From Robiginitomaculum antarcticum DSM 21748 (GTDB lineage Bacteria; Pseudomonadota; Alphaproteobacteria; Caulobacterales; Maricaulaceae), in contig NZ_KB823011.1 in assembly GCF_000365025.1 (NCBI RefSeq), positions 620,001 through 684,000 of the forward strand: a DNA stretch of 64,000 bases. The letters are read 5' to 3'. Below the pieces are notes generated by a model. The model searched no databases and had not been told where the DNA came from. It was given only the letters and a program-made list of their open reading frames with translations. Below are positions 49,336 through 58,532 of the stretch, in pieces (position 1 is the first letter of the stretch; each line of letters begins with the position of its first letter). A program made the position numbers and the translations under genes.

Positions 49336-49346
49336 CCAGTTACGCG

Positions 49347-50048
49347 TTAAAGCAGTTTGTCGTCAGGGTAAGTCGCCTCAACGAGATCAAGCGCTGCAGA
49401 AATATGCCCGTGTATTAATTTACGGGCGCGCGTAGCTTTCCCAGACTTGATAGCCGTAAAAATGTCTTCATGATCCGTCACACTAGCCATCTGAACGCCT
49501 TTAATCTGGTTCGTGACCCTAATTGTCATACGAAGGGCCGTATCTACCAAAGGCGACATTTGAGCAAAAAAGCGGTTCCCGCTCGCTTTTAGTATGCTGG
49601 CATGGAACATACAGTCAGCAGATAATGCATCTCCACCGCCCGTCGCCGCGCGCTTCATCAAGTCCAAAGCCTTTTCAACTTCCGACGTATCAGCCTTATT
49701 AAGCGCTGCCATTTCCGCTGCCGCTGGCTCGATAGCCAAGCGCATATTTAAAAAATCTTTGACCAATTTGACTGACATGCCTCTCTCCAAGAGCCAGGTC
49801 ATAACATCAGGGTCCATGAGGTTCCAATCTTCCTCGTCCTGCACAATGGTTCCGCGCCGCGGCCAAGCCTTTACCAAACCCTTTGCAGCAAGCATCTTCA
49901 TCGCTTCCCGAGTTACCGTTCGGCTAACTTTATGCATTGCAGCTATTTCAGCTTCAGCAGGTAAGTTAGTGCCAATAACATAATCGCCCCGGACGATACT
50001 CCCACCAAGCTCATCCAAAAGTGCGCGCGTTATTCCCCCAGATGACAT
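49347..50048 (-). CDS. GntR-family regulator, FCD subfamily (FadR/DgoR-like)
   Basis: A 233-residue transcription factor. An N-terminal winged helix (residues about 8-70: LPAEAEIAAMHKVSRTVTRE, LVKAWPRRGTIV) is followed by an all-helical FCD sensor domain with metal-binding Asp145, His149, His193 and His215. FCD regulators such as DgoR respond to sugar acids and normally repress catabolic genes. It sits among the galactose-catabolism genes, and a variant of the 17-bp palindrome lies 60 bases before its own start, suggesting autoregulation. It is the best candidate for the regulator of the whole locus. Confidence 0.9.
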   Translation of the reverse strand: MSSGGITRALLDELGGSIVRGDYVIGTNLPAEAEIAAMHKVSRTVTREAMKMLAAKGLVKAWPRRGTIVQDEEDWNLMDPDVMTWLLERGMSVKLVKDFLNMRLAIEPAAAEMAALNKADTSEVEKALDLMKRAATGGGDALSADCMFHASILKASGNRFFAQMSPLVDTALRMTIRVTNQIKGVQMASVTDHEDIFTAIKSGKATRARKLIHGHISAALDLVEATYPDDKLL

Positions 50049-50107
50049 AGTTCTATCCTTACTAATCTAATGCGTGACGCAATATTACCGTCCCTGTTCC
50101 ATATGTA

Positions 50108-50124
50108 CATTAATATTATAAATA
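50108..50124. promoter_or_regulatory. putative PUL operator, site 4 (GntR gene)
   Basis: Minus-strand TATTTATAATATTAATG matches 14 of 17 positions of site 2. It lies 60 bases before the GntR start, in the gap behind the GH82 gene. Confidence 0.5.
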
Positions 50125-50133
50125 TACACAGTT

Positions 50134-51471
50134 TTATTTTATCCTTGGGGAAGGCGTTAGGGCAATATCAGGCGTGCCCGAAAACCCTTCTGATGTGACG
50201 TTCAAAACCCCTATCGGAAAATTCGCAATATTGAGAACGGGCGCAATTGATGGGCCCCGATGACTAGACCCATCTTCACTCTCATTAGAAATTTTACTCA
50301 GCAAACTCTCCGGCATATATTTAAAATGCTTACGTTTGAGTTGTGCATTTTCACCAAACTTTGCGTGAATATTCGATACGCGCGTTCCCTGCGCAAAAGT
50401 ACCCGCTTCAAGATTCGGATTACTGTATTTTTTAGCGACGTAGCCATTGCCGATGCGCACTGCGAAGCCACACCCCTCTGACTTTACGCCCTCAACAGCG
50501 ACAACGCCGTTATGCATGGCGTGAGGTGATATCATAAACGCGGCATTGCCGTCTTTGCAGGATATATTTCTGCCGATTACATTTGCAAGACCGCCAAATT
50601 GGTCGTCGTTCACTCCCTTTGCGCCCGTTTCCATTCGAAGGACGGCACCTCCTACGCCGTGAAGGTTTTCAAAGAAAACGTTTTGCGCCGCTTGGGTTTG
50701 GACTATTCCATAGCCGTAAGCGGCCCCTGTCTGAGTGAAGTCAGACACATATCCATTGATTGGAAATCCGCGTGCAGAGTCCTTCTTGGCAGATGGTCCC
50801 ATGGTAATTGCAGAGAACTTTGTAAGAGCATCTTTGACATGAACATTTGATATTTGAAAATTATCTACATTGCCCAAGCTAAAAACGGCGATACCTGGGG
50901 CGTAGGCGTGCAACTCAACAACAAAAACACCGCCCTTTCCGACAATGCTGACATTTTCGATTTTACCAGAACGCTTGCCGAAATCAAAAATGGTTATTGA
51001 AGATAGCTTTGCTTCCTTTTTATTTTTGCCGCCTTTTGAAAATGATTTAACGGGCCGAATAATTGTACCCGCTTCAATTTCAATATGGGTATTCGATTTA
51101 ATTTTTATACCAGAAAATACATATTCTGCTTTTGGAATAAAAATCGACCCTCCGCCCGCTTTAGAAAGTTTATTGAGAGCTTTCTGTAATCTCGCACTAT
51201 CATCAGAGGCCCCATCTGCGATAGCGCCAAAATCCTTCATAAAATCAAAGCTTTTCCCAGCGTTTTGAGGCGCCGAATAAAAGCCGGTCTTACCCGGAGG
51301 CATTGTCAGGGTCATGCTATGGGGCCCAGCTTGCGCTGGCCATTTATCAGAAACGACCTTTTCTTGAGGAATTGGCTTGGCCTGTTCCTTAGAAGCCGCT
51401 TGGCAGCTCACAAGTAAGGAAAGAGCAAGGGATGACAGTATTACTCTTGTATAATGTCTTGAATGGCTCAC
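50134..51471 (-). CDS. GH82 (iota-carrageenase family) protein, lipoprotein
   Basis: A ~445-residue right-handed beta-helix protein. GTG 51471 is chosen (AAGGGG upstream, signal RVILSSLALSLLVSC); a TTG 57 bases earlier is possible. DFGAIADGASDDSARLQKAL and the block GYGIVQTQAAQNVFFENLHG, then GGAVLRMETG and SPHAMHNG align by eye with iota-carrageenase of Alteromonas. The Gln, Glu and His corresponding to Gln222, Glu245 and His281 are kept, but the general-base Asp247 position reads Gly. Either the base comes from elsewhere or the substrate differs. It is the last gene of the dehydratase-kinase-aldolase-symporter unit. Confidence 0.82.
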   Translation of the reverse strand: MSHSRHYTRVILSSLALSLLVSCQAASKEQAKPIPQEKVVSDKWPAQAGPHSMTLTMPPGKTGFYSAPQNAGKSFDFMKDFGAIADGASDDSARLQKALNKLSKAGGGSIFIPKAEYVFSGIKIKSNTHIEIEAGTIIRPVKSFSKGGKNKKEAKLSSITIFDFGKRSGKIENVSIVGKGGVFVVELHAYAPGIAVFSLGNVDNFQISNVHVKDALTKFSAITMGPSAKKDSARGFPINGYVSDFTQTGAAYGYGIVQTQAAQNVFFENLHGVGGAVLRMETGAKGVNDDQFGGLANVIGRNISCKDGNAAFMISPHAMHNGVVAVEGVKSEGCGFAVRIGNGYVAKKYSNPNLEAGTFAQGTRVSNIHAKFGENAQLKRKHFKYMPESLLSKISNESEDGSSHRGPSIAPVLNIANFPIGVLNVTSEGFSGTPDIALTPSPRIK

Positions 51472-51534
51472 GAAAATTACCCCTTTGTATAAATAAAAAT
51501 GGGTGCCGCATGAGCATCCATTTCCCAATATTGA

Positions 51535-53103
51535 TTACCACCAAGTTGCGTAAATTGCGATTAACATCAGAGTGATAATCACAGCCGCAATATTAAATCC
51601 ACGCGAGGTTTTGAAGTCGATGCCTTTCAGATCTACGGCCATGCCCGCCCCTGAAGGTTTTTGCAGCAATGACACTGCAGCACCAATTGCTACGCAGAGA
51701 AGGAAGACAACCCCGACGCGGTCCATGAACGGCATGTCTGGGAATATCATCGGCCATATAGCGGAGAGCGCAATCGACGAAATCACGGCGGCAAGGCCAC
51801 CCATTTCTGTTGCCCGCTTCCAGAACATGCCCAAGACAAATATAGCGACAATTCCTGGTGTAAAGAAACCAGTCCAATCTTGAATCTTTTGGAAGACCTG
51901 ATCAGCGCTGCCAAGCAGAGGTGTTGCCAAGAATAGAGCCATAACTAAAGCCACGAAACTCGCCACTCTCCCGGTGTTCACCAATTGGTGTTCAGTCGCG
52001 TTAGGAGCAATTAGAGGCTTCACTAAATCCATAGTAAAGATTGTCGAGATCGAGTTAATCATAGAGCCTAAGGAAGAGACAATCGCCGCCACAAGAGCTG
52101 CAAAAATCAAACCCCGAATACCCGTCGGTGCTAACTTCAGCATCTCAGGATAGGCTTGGTCCGGCTTGGCAATATCTGGTGCGAGCATTACAGCCGCAAT
52201 GCCAGGAATGACCACAATAAACGGAATTAACATCTTCAGGAAGGCTGCAAACAACAGGCCTTTTTGAGCTTCGCCAAGGTTCTTTGCACCTAACGCGCGC
52301 TGAATGATATATTGGTTGAAACCCCAGTATGAGATATTCATAACCCACATACCGCCCAGCAATACGCCGATACCCGGAAGGTTTTTGTACTCCGGATTAT
52401 CGCGTGACAGGATCATATCAAACTTGCCTGGAAGCTCACCCATTAGATGACTAAACCCAGCAATTGCACCACCATCGGGGCTAAGTTTATCCAATGCGAT
52501 ATATGTGATCAAGAAGCCGCCAAATATAAGCAAGACAACTTGAATGATATCCGTAAAGGCAACCGCTTTAAGACCCCCGTAAAGCGAGTATGCTGCCGAG
52601 AATGCACCCAACGCCAACATAGCATGAAACATACTAAGACCCGTCAGTGAGTTCACTGCCGTAGCGCCGAGCCACATGATCGTTGTCAGGTTTACGACGA
52701 CGTAAAGCACCAACCAAAAAACACTCATGGTGTATTTAACAGACGGACCAAACCGGGACTCAAGGAATTGCGGCATGGTATAAATCTTGCGCTCCAGAAA
52801 GATGGGCAAGGCGAACTTCGCGACAAGGACCAAAGTAATGGCTGCCATCCACTCGTAAGAGGCAATGGCTAAACCAACCGCAAAGCCCGAACCGGACATA
52901 CCGATAATTTGTTCGGCGGAAATATTAGCGGCAATCAAAGATGCGCCAATGGCCCACCACGGCAAAGACTTACCGGCTAGAAAATAATCTTCCGTATCTT
53001 TTTCGTGTCCTACTTTGTCGCGGGAGACCCACAGGGCCACGCCCAACAAGCCGACTGCATAAACGAACAGCACTCCGTAATCTAAATTTGTTAGTCCCAT
53101 CAT
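51535..53103 (-). CDS. sodium/sugar symporter (SSS family, SglT-like)
   Basis: A 522-residue inner-membrane symporter with about 13-14 membrane segments. Family landmarks: DTEDYFLAGKSLPWWAIGAS, LIAANISAEQIIGMSGSGF (sodium and sugar site region), LYGGLKAVAFTDIIQ and SSLGSMINSISTIFTMDL. It likely imports galactose or small galactosides from the periplasm with sodium, suiting a marine habitat. It lies between the aldolase (27 bases) and the GH82 gene. Confidence 0.92.
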   Translation of the reverse strand: MMGLTNLDYGVLFVYAVGLLGVALWVSRDKVGHEKDTEDYFLAGKSLPWWAIGASLIAANISAEQIIGMSGSGFAVGLAIASYEWMAAITLVLVAKFALPIFLERKIYTMPQFLESRFGPSVKYTMSVFWLVLYVVVNLTTIMWLGATAVNSLTGLSMFHAMLALGAFSAAYSLYGGLKAVAFTDIIQVVLLIFGGFLITYIALDKLSPDGGAIAGFSHLMGELPGKFDMILSRDNPEYKNLPGIGVLLGGMWVMNISYWGFNQYIIQRALGAKNLGEAQKGLLFAAFLKMLIPFIVVIPGIAAVMLAPDIAKPDQAYPEMLKLAPTGIRGLIFAALVAAIVSSLGSMINSISTIFTMDLVKPLIAPNATEHQLVNTGRVASFVALVMALFLATPLLGSADQVFQKIQDWTGFFTPGIVAIFVLGMFWKRATEMGGLAAVISSIALSAIWPMIFPDMPFMDRVGVVFLLCVAIGAAVSLLQKPSGAGMAVDLKGIDFKTSRGFNIAAVIITLMLIAIYATWW

Positions 53104-53130
53104 TTTCCCCTACTTGGTCTTCGTTTTTAT

Positions 53131-53742
53131 TTATTGTTGTAGGCCTTTAACCAAGGCTTTAGCTTTATTTGCCGCTATTTCAGGCGTGTCGCCGGGCATA
53201 TATATTGAGGACCCCGCGCCGACGCCCGCCGCTCCGCCGCTGATCCATGCCCCAACATTAGCCGCATCAACACCGCCAACGATCACAACGTCCAAATCTG
53301 GCGGCAAAACAGCCTGAATATCCTTCAAATATGGAAGCCCCAGTCGCCCGCCCGGAAATAATTTAATGCATTTCACACCGGCCTTGTAGGCGGCAAAAGC
53401 TTCAGACGGTGTATATACCCCAGGTGCAGCAATGAGTTTATGCTGCAGCGCCGCCTCAACGACTTCTGGATCGAAATTCGGTGTCACCATCAACTTTGCC
53501 CCCGTATCCGCCAGCGCCGTGACCTGAGCCGGTTGCAGTACGGTTCCCGCGCCGAGCAATATTTTATTACCAAAATGATCGACAAGTTTCTTGATACTTA
53601 CAAATGGATCCGGTGAGTTTAGCGGCACCTCAATAATCTCGACACCTTCGCTAACAAGGGCCTCACAGATGTCTATCGCTTCTTCAGGCTTTATACCGCG
53701 CAAGATAGCAATAATCGGATTTTTAAACCCTAACAAACTCAT
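53131..53742 (-). CDS. dgoA: 2-dehydro-3-deoxy-6-phosphogalactonate aldolase
   Basis: A 203-residue class I aldolase that splits KDPGal to pyruvate and glyceraldehyde 3-phosphate. The Schiff-base Lys127 is in GVKCIKLFPGG, and Glu38 in IIEVPLNSP plus LLGAGTV complete the site. LNSP rather than the TLRT of KDPG aldolase (Eda) favours the DgoA assignment. It overlaps the kinase gene by four bases. Confidence 0.92.
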   Translation of the reverse strand: MSLLGFKNPIIAILRGIKPEEAIDICEALVSEGVEIIEVPLNSPDPFVSIKKLVDHFGNKILLGAGTVLQPAQVTALADTGAKLMVTPNFDPEVVEAALQHKLIAAPGVYTPSEAFAAYKAGVKCIKLFPGGRLGLPYLKDIQAVLPPDLDVVIVGGVDAANVGAWISGGAAGVGAGSSIYMPGDTPEIAANKAKALVKGLQQ

Positions 53743-54701
53743 TGTGCAAACTCCAGTGGATGTGCATGAACTTTCGATTGGAACACACTAAACAGACCCT
53801 TTGCCCCTATTTCTGCCGCGTTAATGGTTTCTGCGGATACACCCCAATGGGACAAACCCTGCTTGTAACGCTCAGTTAAATATGAAGCACCAATTAATGG
53901 AACAGGATTGCGTTTCATAGCGTCCAACCCGAAACACTTTATAGCCGCATTGACGTCCGCTCCAATTAACAAACCAGACAGATAATCCGTAGCATCTGCA
54001 TCGGTGAACCGACCCACAACAGTGTTCGCACGTGTTGTGAACAATAAATTCATCAGATTCTCCGGCTGAGCCGATATGTCTTTTACGGCACGAAAAAATG
54101 CGACTGAAGACTTAACAGACTTCTGATAATGCGGCTTGGCTAAAACACCATTCGCTGCGATTACTTGATAAACCTCACCCACGACGGATGTGAAAAACGA
54201 GGTGATACGCGCGTCCTTTACCTGAACCCACTTAGCATGTGTACCAGGAATGCAGAGAACCGAATTCTTCATTTGTTCATCTGTAGCGCTGGCCGTCCAT
54301 GAAAGCAGTTCTGTTTCTTCGCCGCGCATTACATCAGGATGACCAAAGGGGTTTTCACAGGAAAGACCCGGAACAATCGAGATTGGCATGCCGCGTTTAG
54401 TGAAATCTAATGTACTTGCCGAAACGTCCCGAATATCGAGCGGGCATTTAAGATATGGCACATCAACCCAGCCTAAAGTAGAGCCAACCATGCCGCTAAG
54501 CTGAACGGTCAGGACCTCGTGCTGCGACGTCCACGGATCAATAATCGAGAACAAGACATCTTCAGGACTTCGTCCACTAAGTCTGGAAATCCCCGGCCCC
54601 ACCTTTTCCGCTTTAACCGCGCCTGATACGGAGTTTACAAGTGACAAGGTCAAATTGGTTGTGCCCCACATTCCAGCAATGATATATGTATCATCAGCCA
54701 C
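53739..54701 (-). CDS. dgoK: 2-dehydro-3-deoxygalactonokinase
   Basis: A 320-residue kinase of the DgoK family (ASKHA-like fold) that phosphorylates KDGal at O6. Landmarks are IAGMWGTTNLTLSLVN, MVGSTLGWVDVPYLKCP, VPGLSCENPFGHPDVMRGEE and LCIPGTHAKWVQV, then the RFTDADATDYLSGLLIGADV helix. It shares one base with the dehydratase stop and overlaps dgoA by four, so the three are translated as a block. Confidence 0.92.
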   Translation of the reverse strand: MADDTYIIAGMWGTTNLTLSLVNSVSGAVKAEKVGPGISRLSGRSPEDVLFSIIDPWTSQHEVLTVQLSGMVGSTLGWVDVPYLKCPLDIRDVSASTLDFTKRGMPISIVPGLSCENPFGHPDVMRGEETELLSWTASATDEQMKNSVLCIPGTHAKWVQVKDARITSFFTSVVGEVYQVIAANGVLAKPHYQKSVKSSVAFFRAVKDISAQPENLMNLLFTTRANTVVGRFTDADATDYLSGLLIGADVNAAIKCFGLDAMKRNPVPLIGASYLTERYKQGLSHWGVSAETINAAEIGAKGLFSVFQSKVHAHPLEFAQ

Positions 54702-56437
54702 TAATGAGACTCTCTTTTAACGTCGCTGCCGCTACCGCCTTTTAGGAAATCGAGGTCACACCCCGTATCGGCTTGTTCGACAGTTGTTTGATACAAGCGA
54801 ACATACCCACGGCTTTCTGGAGTAAAATTATCCATTGCCGGGTTTGTCCGCTTCTCTAATTCTTCTGGAGTGACATCGACATTAATAGTCCGGGCTTTCG
54901 CATCTAGTTTTACAATATCGCCCGTCCTGACCAGTCCTAATGGACCACCAGCAGTCGCCTCAGGACACACGTGTAAAACAACAGTTCCGAAGGCTGTACC
55001 GCTCATTCTGGCGTCAGAAACCCGCACCATATCCTCGACGCCCTGCGCGAGTAGTTTTTGCGGTAAAGCCATATTGCCGACTTCAGGCATTCCCGGGTAA
55101 CCTCTTGGGCCACAACCGCGTAGCACAAGAACCGTATCCTTGGTGACATCAAGGTCAGGATCATCAATCCGCGCTTTGTAATCTTCAATATCCTCAAAGA
55201 CTAGGGCCGGGCCAGTATGCTGTAAAAGCTCAGGAGACGCTGCACTTGGCTTCATAATCGCGCCGTCAGGACAGATATTTCCGCGAAGAACAATCGTCCC
55301 TGCGTCTTTTTTAACGGGGTCTTCCAGGGTACAAATTACATCTCCCATGTAGATTTCCGCGCGGTCACTGATCTCTTTTATTGATCGACCTGAAACGGTA
55401 GGCGCATCACCGTGAAGATGTTCACCTAGCCGGGAAAACACACCCGGGACCCCTCCGGCATAATGAAATTCTTCCATCAAATATTTCCCTGAGGGCTGAA
55501 CATTCGTCAAAAGCGGAATACCCTGAGTTAATGCATCAAAATCATCTAGCGTCAGATCAATACCCAGACGGCCTGCTACAGCGAGTAAATGGATAACTGT
55601 GTTGGTTGAACCGCCAATGGCCGCATGTACTTTAATTGCGTTTTCAAAAGCCTCGCGCGTAAGGAAATGCGAAAGGCACAAATCTTCTTTAACCAAGCGC
55701 ACAATCTCCCTACCCGCTTGATGAGAAATACGTTGCCGCTCGGCAACAACCCCAGGAGCCGTCCCATTCATAGGCAGCGCAACCCCCAAGGCTTCAGCGA
55801 CTGAGGCGAATGAAGAGGCAGACCCCATAGTCATACACACTCCGCGTGAGCGTGACATTCCAGTTTCGGCAGCCATAAACTCTTCTTGAGTCATACGGCC
55901 GGCTTTAACCTCGGCATCAAACTTCCATACATCTGTTCCCGAGCCAATATCGCGCCCTCGGAATTTTCCATTTAACATAGGCCCTGAAGAAACAATCATC
56001 GTTGGCAAGTCTACGCTAGCCGCGCCCATTAACTGCCCCGGGGAAGTCTTGTCACACCCCCCCATCAAGACCACTCCGTCAATTGGGTTCGCGCGAATAG
56101 ACTCTTCAACATCCATCGCCAGTAAATTTCTAAACAGCATTGCCGTTGGCCGCATTTGGGTTTCACCAAGTGAACTGACTGGAAACTCTAAAGGCAGACC
56201 ACCCATTTCCCACACGCCGCGCTTTACGAATTCTGCAAGTTCGCGCAGGTGAGAATTGCACGGCGTAATCTCAGACCATGTATTGCAAATGCCGATGACC
56301 GGACGTCCGTCAAATACGTCTTCAGGGAATCCTTGCGCCTTCATCCAAGACCGATGAATAAATCCATCCTTATCATTTTTCCCGTACGCGCCTTGACTGC
56401 GTCTGACTTTAGGGATTTTGTCTGAGCCCAAGACCAT
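54701..56437 (-). CDS. IlvD/Edd-family sugar-acid dehydratase (probable galactonate dehydratase)
   Basis: A 578-residue Fe-S dehydratase. ATG 56437 (MVLGSDKIPKVRRSQGAYGK) is preferred over a longer frame because the family begins here and GAGGA precedes it. Cluster-binding Cys are in GICNTWSEITPCNSHL, VVLMGGCDKTSPGQLMGA and SRGVCMTMGSASSFASV. In this family and context it should convert galactonate (or a related C6 acid) to 2-keto-3-deoxygalactonate. It heads a unit of five genes; perfect operator site 5 is 94 bases upstream. Confidence 0.9.
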   Translation of the reverse strand: MVLGSDKIPKVRRSQGAYGKNDKDGFIHRSWMKAQGFPEDVFDGRPVIGICNTWSEITPCNSHLRELAEFVKRGVWEMGGLPLEFPVSSLGETQMRPTAMLFRNLLAMDVEESIRANPIDGVVLMGGCDKTSPGQLMGAASVDLPTMIVSSGPMLNGKFRGRDIGSGTDVWKFDAEVKAGRMTQEEFMAAETGMSRSRGVCMTMGSASSFASVAEALGVALPMNGTAPGVVAERQRISHQAGREIVRLVKEDLCLSHFLTREAFENAIKVHAAIGGSTNTVIHLLAVAGRLGIDLTLDDFDALTQGIPLLTNVQPSGKYLMEEFHYAGGVPGVFSRLGEHLHGDAPTVSGRSIKEISDRAEIYMGDVICTLEDPVKKDAGTIVLRGNICPDGAIMKPSAASPELLQHTGPALVFEDIEDYKARIDDPDLDVTKDTVLVLRGCGPRGYPGMPEVGNMALPQKLLAQGVEDMVRVSDARMSGTAFGTVVLHVCPEATAGGPLGLVRTGDIVKLDAKARTINVDVTPEELEKRTNPAMDNFTPESRGYVRLYQTTVEQADTGCDLDFLKGGSGSDVKRESH

Positions 56438-56530
56438 TCTCCTATTCCTCTCGTCATTAAAACACTGACGAGGGCTTTCTGCAAAGGAGTTGAATACTGA
56501 CAATGCCAGCAACATTCCATACACTGTGTT

Positions 56531-56547
56531 TATTTATAATATAAATA
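56531..56547. promoter_or_regulatory. putative PUL operator, site 5 (dehydratase unit)
   Basis: Perfect 17-bp palindrome TATTTATAATATAAATA (arms as in site 2, central A), in the gap between the divergent dehydratase and SDR genes. Confidence 0.75.
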
Positions 56548-56605
56548 GCATGATTAAGGATGTCGTCAACCAATGATTGAGGTTTACATTGAAATTAATA
56601 TATAG

Positions 56606-56622
56606 TATTTATAGTATCTATT
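56606..56622. promoter_or_regulatory. putative PUL operator, site 6 (SDR-GAPDH unit)
   Basis: TATTTATAGTATCTATT keeps the left arm and centre of the motif; the right arm is degenerate. It lies 87 bases before the SDR start, about seven helical turns from site 5. Confidence 0.5.
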
Positions 56623-56708
56623 ATGACGCGCTTATATTTTATTCCCGCCGCAAGTAGTTTAGCGGTAGGCATTAAGAATATCTATCTGAAAGAACTGGGG
56701 GAACAGTA

Positions 56709-57467
56709 ATGACAAGTTCAAATAAAGATAAAGTTGCTATTATTACAGGGGCGGCTGGCGGTATAGGTCGATCGCTATGTAAATCATTTAGAGAAGCTGG
56801 ATATTTCGTTGTCGGCACGGTTCGCACAATGCCAGAAGATACTAAAGATTATGACGCGGTTATTCAGCTCGGCCTTAATGAATTGGTCAATGATCCGGAG
56901 CGACGAATCCAATTTGAAGAATCGGTTCGCAATGCCATTGGCAATCGCCCTGTAAAGGTCCTGATAAATAATGCGGCAATCCAAATTTTGGGCAAAACTG
57001 CGGATTTAAAAGTGTCCGACATGCAAATCAGCTTCAATGTGAACGTCCTAGCCCCCTTCATGCTAGCGCAAATATTTCAAGATGATTTATCTAAAAATTC
57101 AGGCAGCATTCTAAATATTGGAACCGTCCATGCACGGGCCACAAAGTCCGAATTCGTAGCTTATGCGACCAGCAAGACAGCGATGCACGGCCTAACACGG
57201 GCTCTCGCTGTTGACCTTGGCGGACAGATTCGCGTCAACACACTCGCACCTGCAGCGACGGCGACACCAATGCTAAGGGCCGGTTTTATTGGAAACGAAA
57301 GTGCACTTAACGACCTTGAAGCGTGCCATCCCATCGGGAGGATTGCCGACGTTCAAGAAATTTCGGATACGGCTCTTTTCCTATGTTCGGATCAGGCCAG
57401 CTTCATCACTGGATCAACAATATATGCAGATGGCGGGATTCTTTCTCGCCTTCATGACCCCGCTTAA
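56709..57467 (+). CDS. SDR-family sugar dehydrogenase (probable galactose 1-dehydrogenase)
   Basis: A 252-residue short-chain dehydrogenase: cofactor motif TGAAGGIG (residues 13-20), NNA (88-90), catalytic Tyr152-x3-Lys156 in VAYATSKTAMHG and the C-terminal FITGSTIYADGG. Thr139 stands where the catalytic Ser is common. The substrate is inferred from context: with mutarotase, lactonase, galactonate dehydratase, DgoK and DgoA it would oxidise D-galactose to galactonolactone. A 3,6-anhydrogalactose derivative cannot be excluded. GGGGGA stands before the ATG. Confidence 0.8.
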   Translation: MTSSNKDKVAIITGAAGGIGRSLCKSFREAGYFVVGTVRTMPEDTKDYDAVIQLGLNELVNDPERRIQFEESVRNAIGNRPVKVLINNAAIQILGKTADLKVSDMQISFNVNVLAPFMLAQIFQDDLSKNSGSILNIGTVHARATKSEFVAYATSKTAMHGLTRALAVDLGGQIRVNTLAPAATATPMLRAGFIGNESALNDLEACHPIGRIADVQEISDTALFLCSDQASFITGSTIYADGGILSRLHDPA

Positions 57468-57513
57468 ATTGACGGACCAGATCATACCCACATCGAAATT
57501 CTAGGACTTTATT

Positions 57514-58521
57514 ATGCCCCTTCGAATCGCAATTAATGGATTTGGCCGAATTGGCCGCATGGTTCTCAGAGCCATTGCTGAAAATGAACATACAGATATG
57601 CAGGTCGTGGCGATCAATGACTTGGCCGATGCAAAACGTCTCGCTCACCTATTAAAATATGATAGTATTCATGGTCCTTTCCCTGGAACCATCGCATCCT
57701 CAGAGACTTCAATCGACGTAAATGGTTCCAAAATTGCGATGTACGCAGAACGCAATCCTGAGGATATTCCTTGGGGTGACCACAGTGTAGATATTGTAAT
57801 GGAATGCACAGGGTTTTTCTTAACCAAAGACCTCTGCGGGAAACACATAATGGCGGGGGCCAAGCGCGTCCTCATGTCAGCGCCAGCTAAGGACAACACA
57901 AAAACGATTGTGTATGGTGTCAATGACAATGTGATAGATGCGACAGACATCTTCCTCTCCAATGCCTCCTGCACGACAAATGCTCTAGCGCCTCTCCTTT
58001 CAGTCTTAAATGAAAATTACGGCATTAAGAGCGGCATGATGACAACTATACACGCCTATACTGGCGATCAACCGACACATGATGCCGTTCACAAAGACCC
58101 CTACCGCGGGCGAGCGGCAGCCCTATCGATGGTGCCGACGACCACAGGTGCCGCCAGGGCGATTGAGAAAGTAATACCGGACCTATCGGGTAAGCTTGAA
58201 GGCGTCGCCGTGCGCGTGCCCGTGCCTAACGTTTCAATGGTTGACCTAACGGTGATTACCGAAAAAGAAACGAATGCAGAAGACATCGATAAGAAATTTA
58301 AAACAGCTAGCGAGTCATCCCTTAAAGGGATTTTAGGCTACATTGATGAACCTCTCGTATCAGTGGACATGAATCACAATCCTAACTCATCCAGCTTCAT
58401 TCGCGAGCACGCCTATGTCAGCCATGCAAATCTTGTTAGGGTTATGGCTTGGTATGATAATGAATGGGGCTTCTCAAACCGCATGATCGATACTGCCCGC
58501 GCGATGGGCCGTTTCTTGTAA
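57514..58521 (+). CDS. gap: glyceraldehyde-3-phosphate dehydrogenase, type I
   Basis: A 335-residue NAD-dependent GAPDH: INGFGRIGRM at the N-terminus, an NAD-type Asp in AINDLAD, catalytic Cys153 in SNASCTTNALAP, and WYDNEWGFSNRM near the end. It oxidises the glyceraldehyde 3-phosphate released by the KDPGal aldolase. It follows the SDR gene by 46 bases and precedes an outer-membrane receptor gene by 11, so it is part of the locus rather than a lone housekeeping copy. Confidence 0.95.
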   Translation: MPLRIAINGFGRIGRMVLRAIAENEHTDMQVVAINDLADAKRLAHLLKYDSIHGPFPGTIASSETSIDVNGSKIAMYAERNPEDIPWGDHSVDIVMECTGFFLTKDLCGKHIMAGAKRVLMSAPAKDNTKTIVYGVNDNVIDATDIFLSNASCTTNALAPLLSVLNENYGIKSGMMTTIHAYTGDQPTHDAVHKDPYRGRAAALSMVPTTTGAARAIEKVIPDLSGKLEGVAVRVPVPNVSMVDLTVITEKETNAEDIDKKFKTASESSLKGILGYIDEPLVSVDMNHNPNSSSFIREHAYVSHANLVRVMAWYDNEWGFSNRMIDTARAMGRFL

Positions 58522-58532
58522 GATAGAATACT

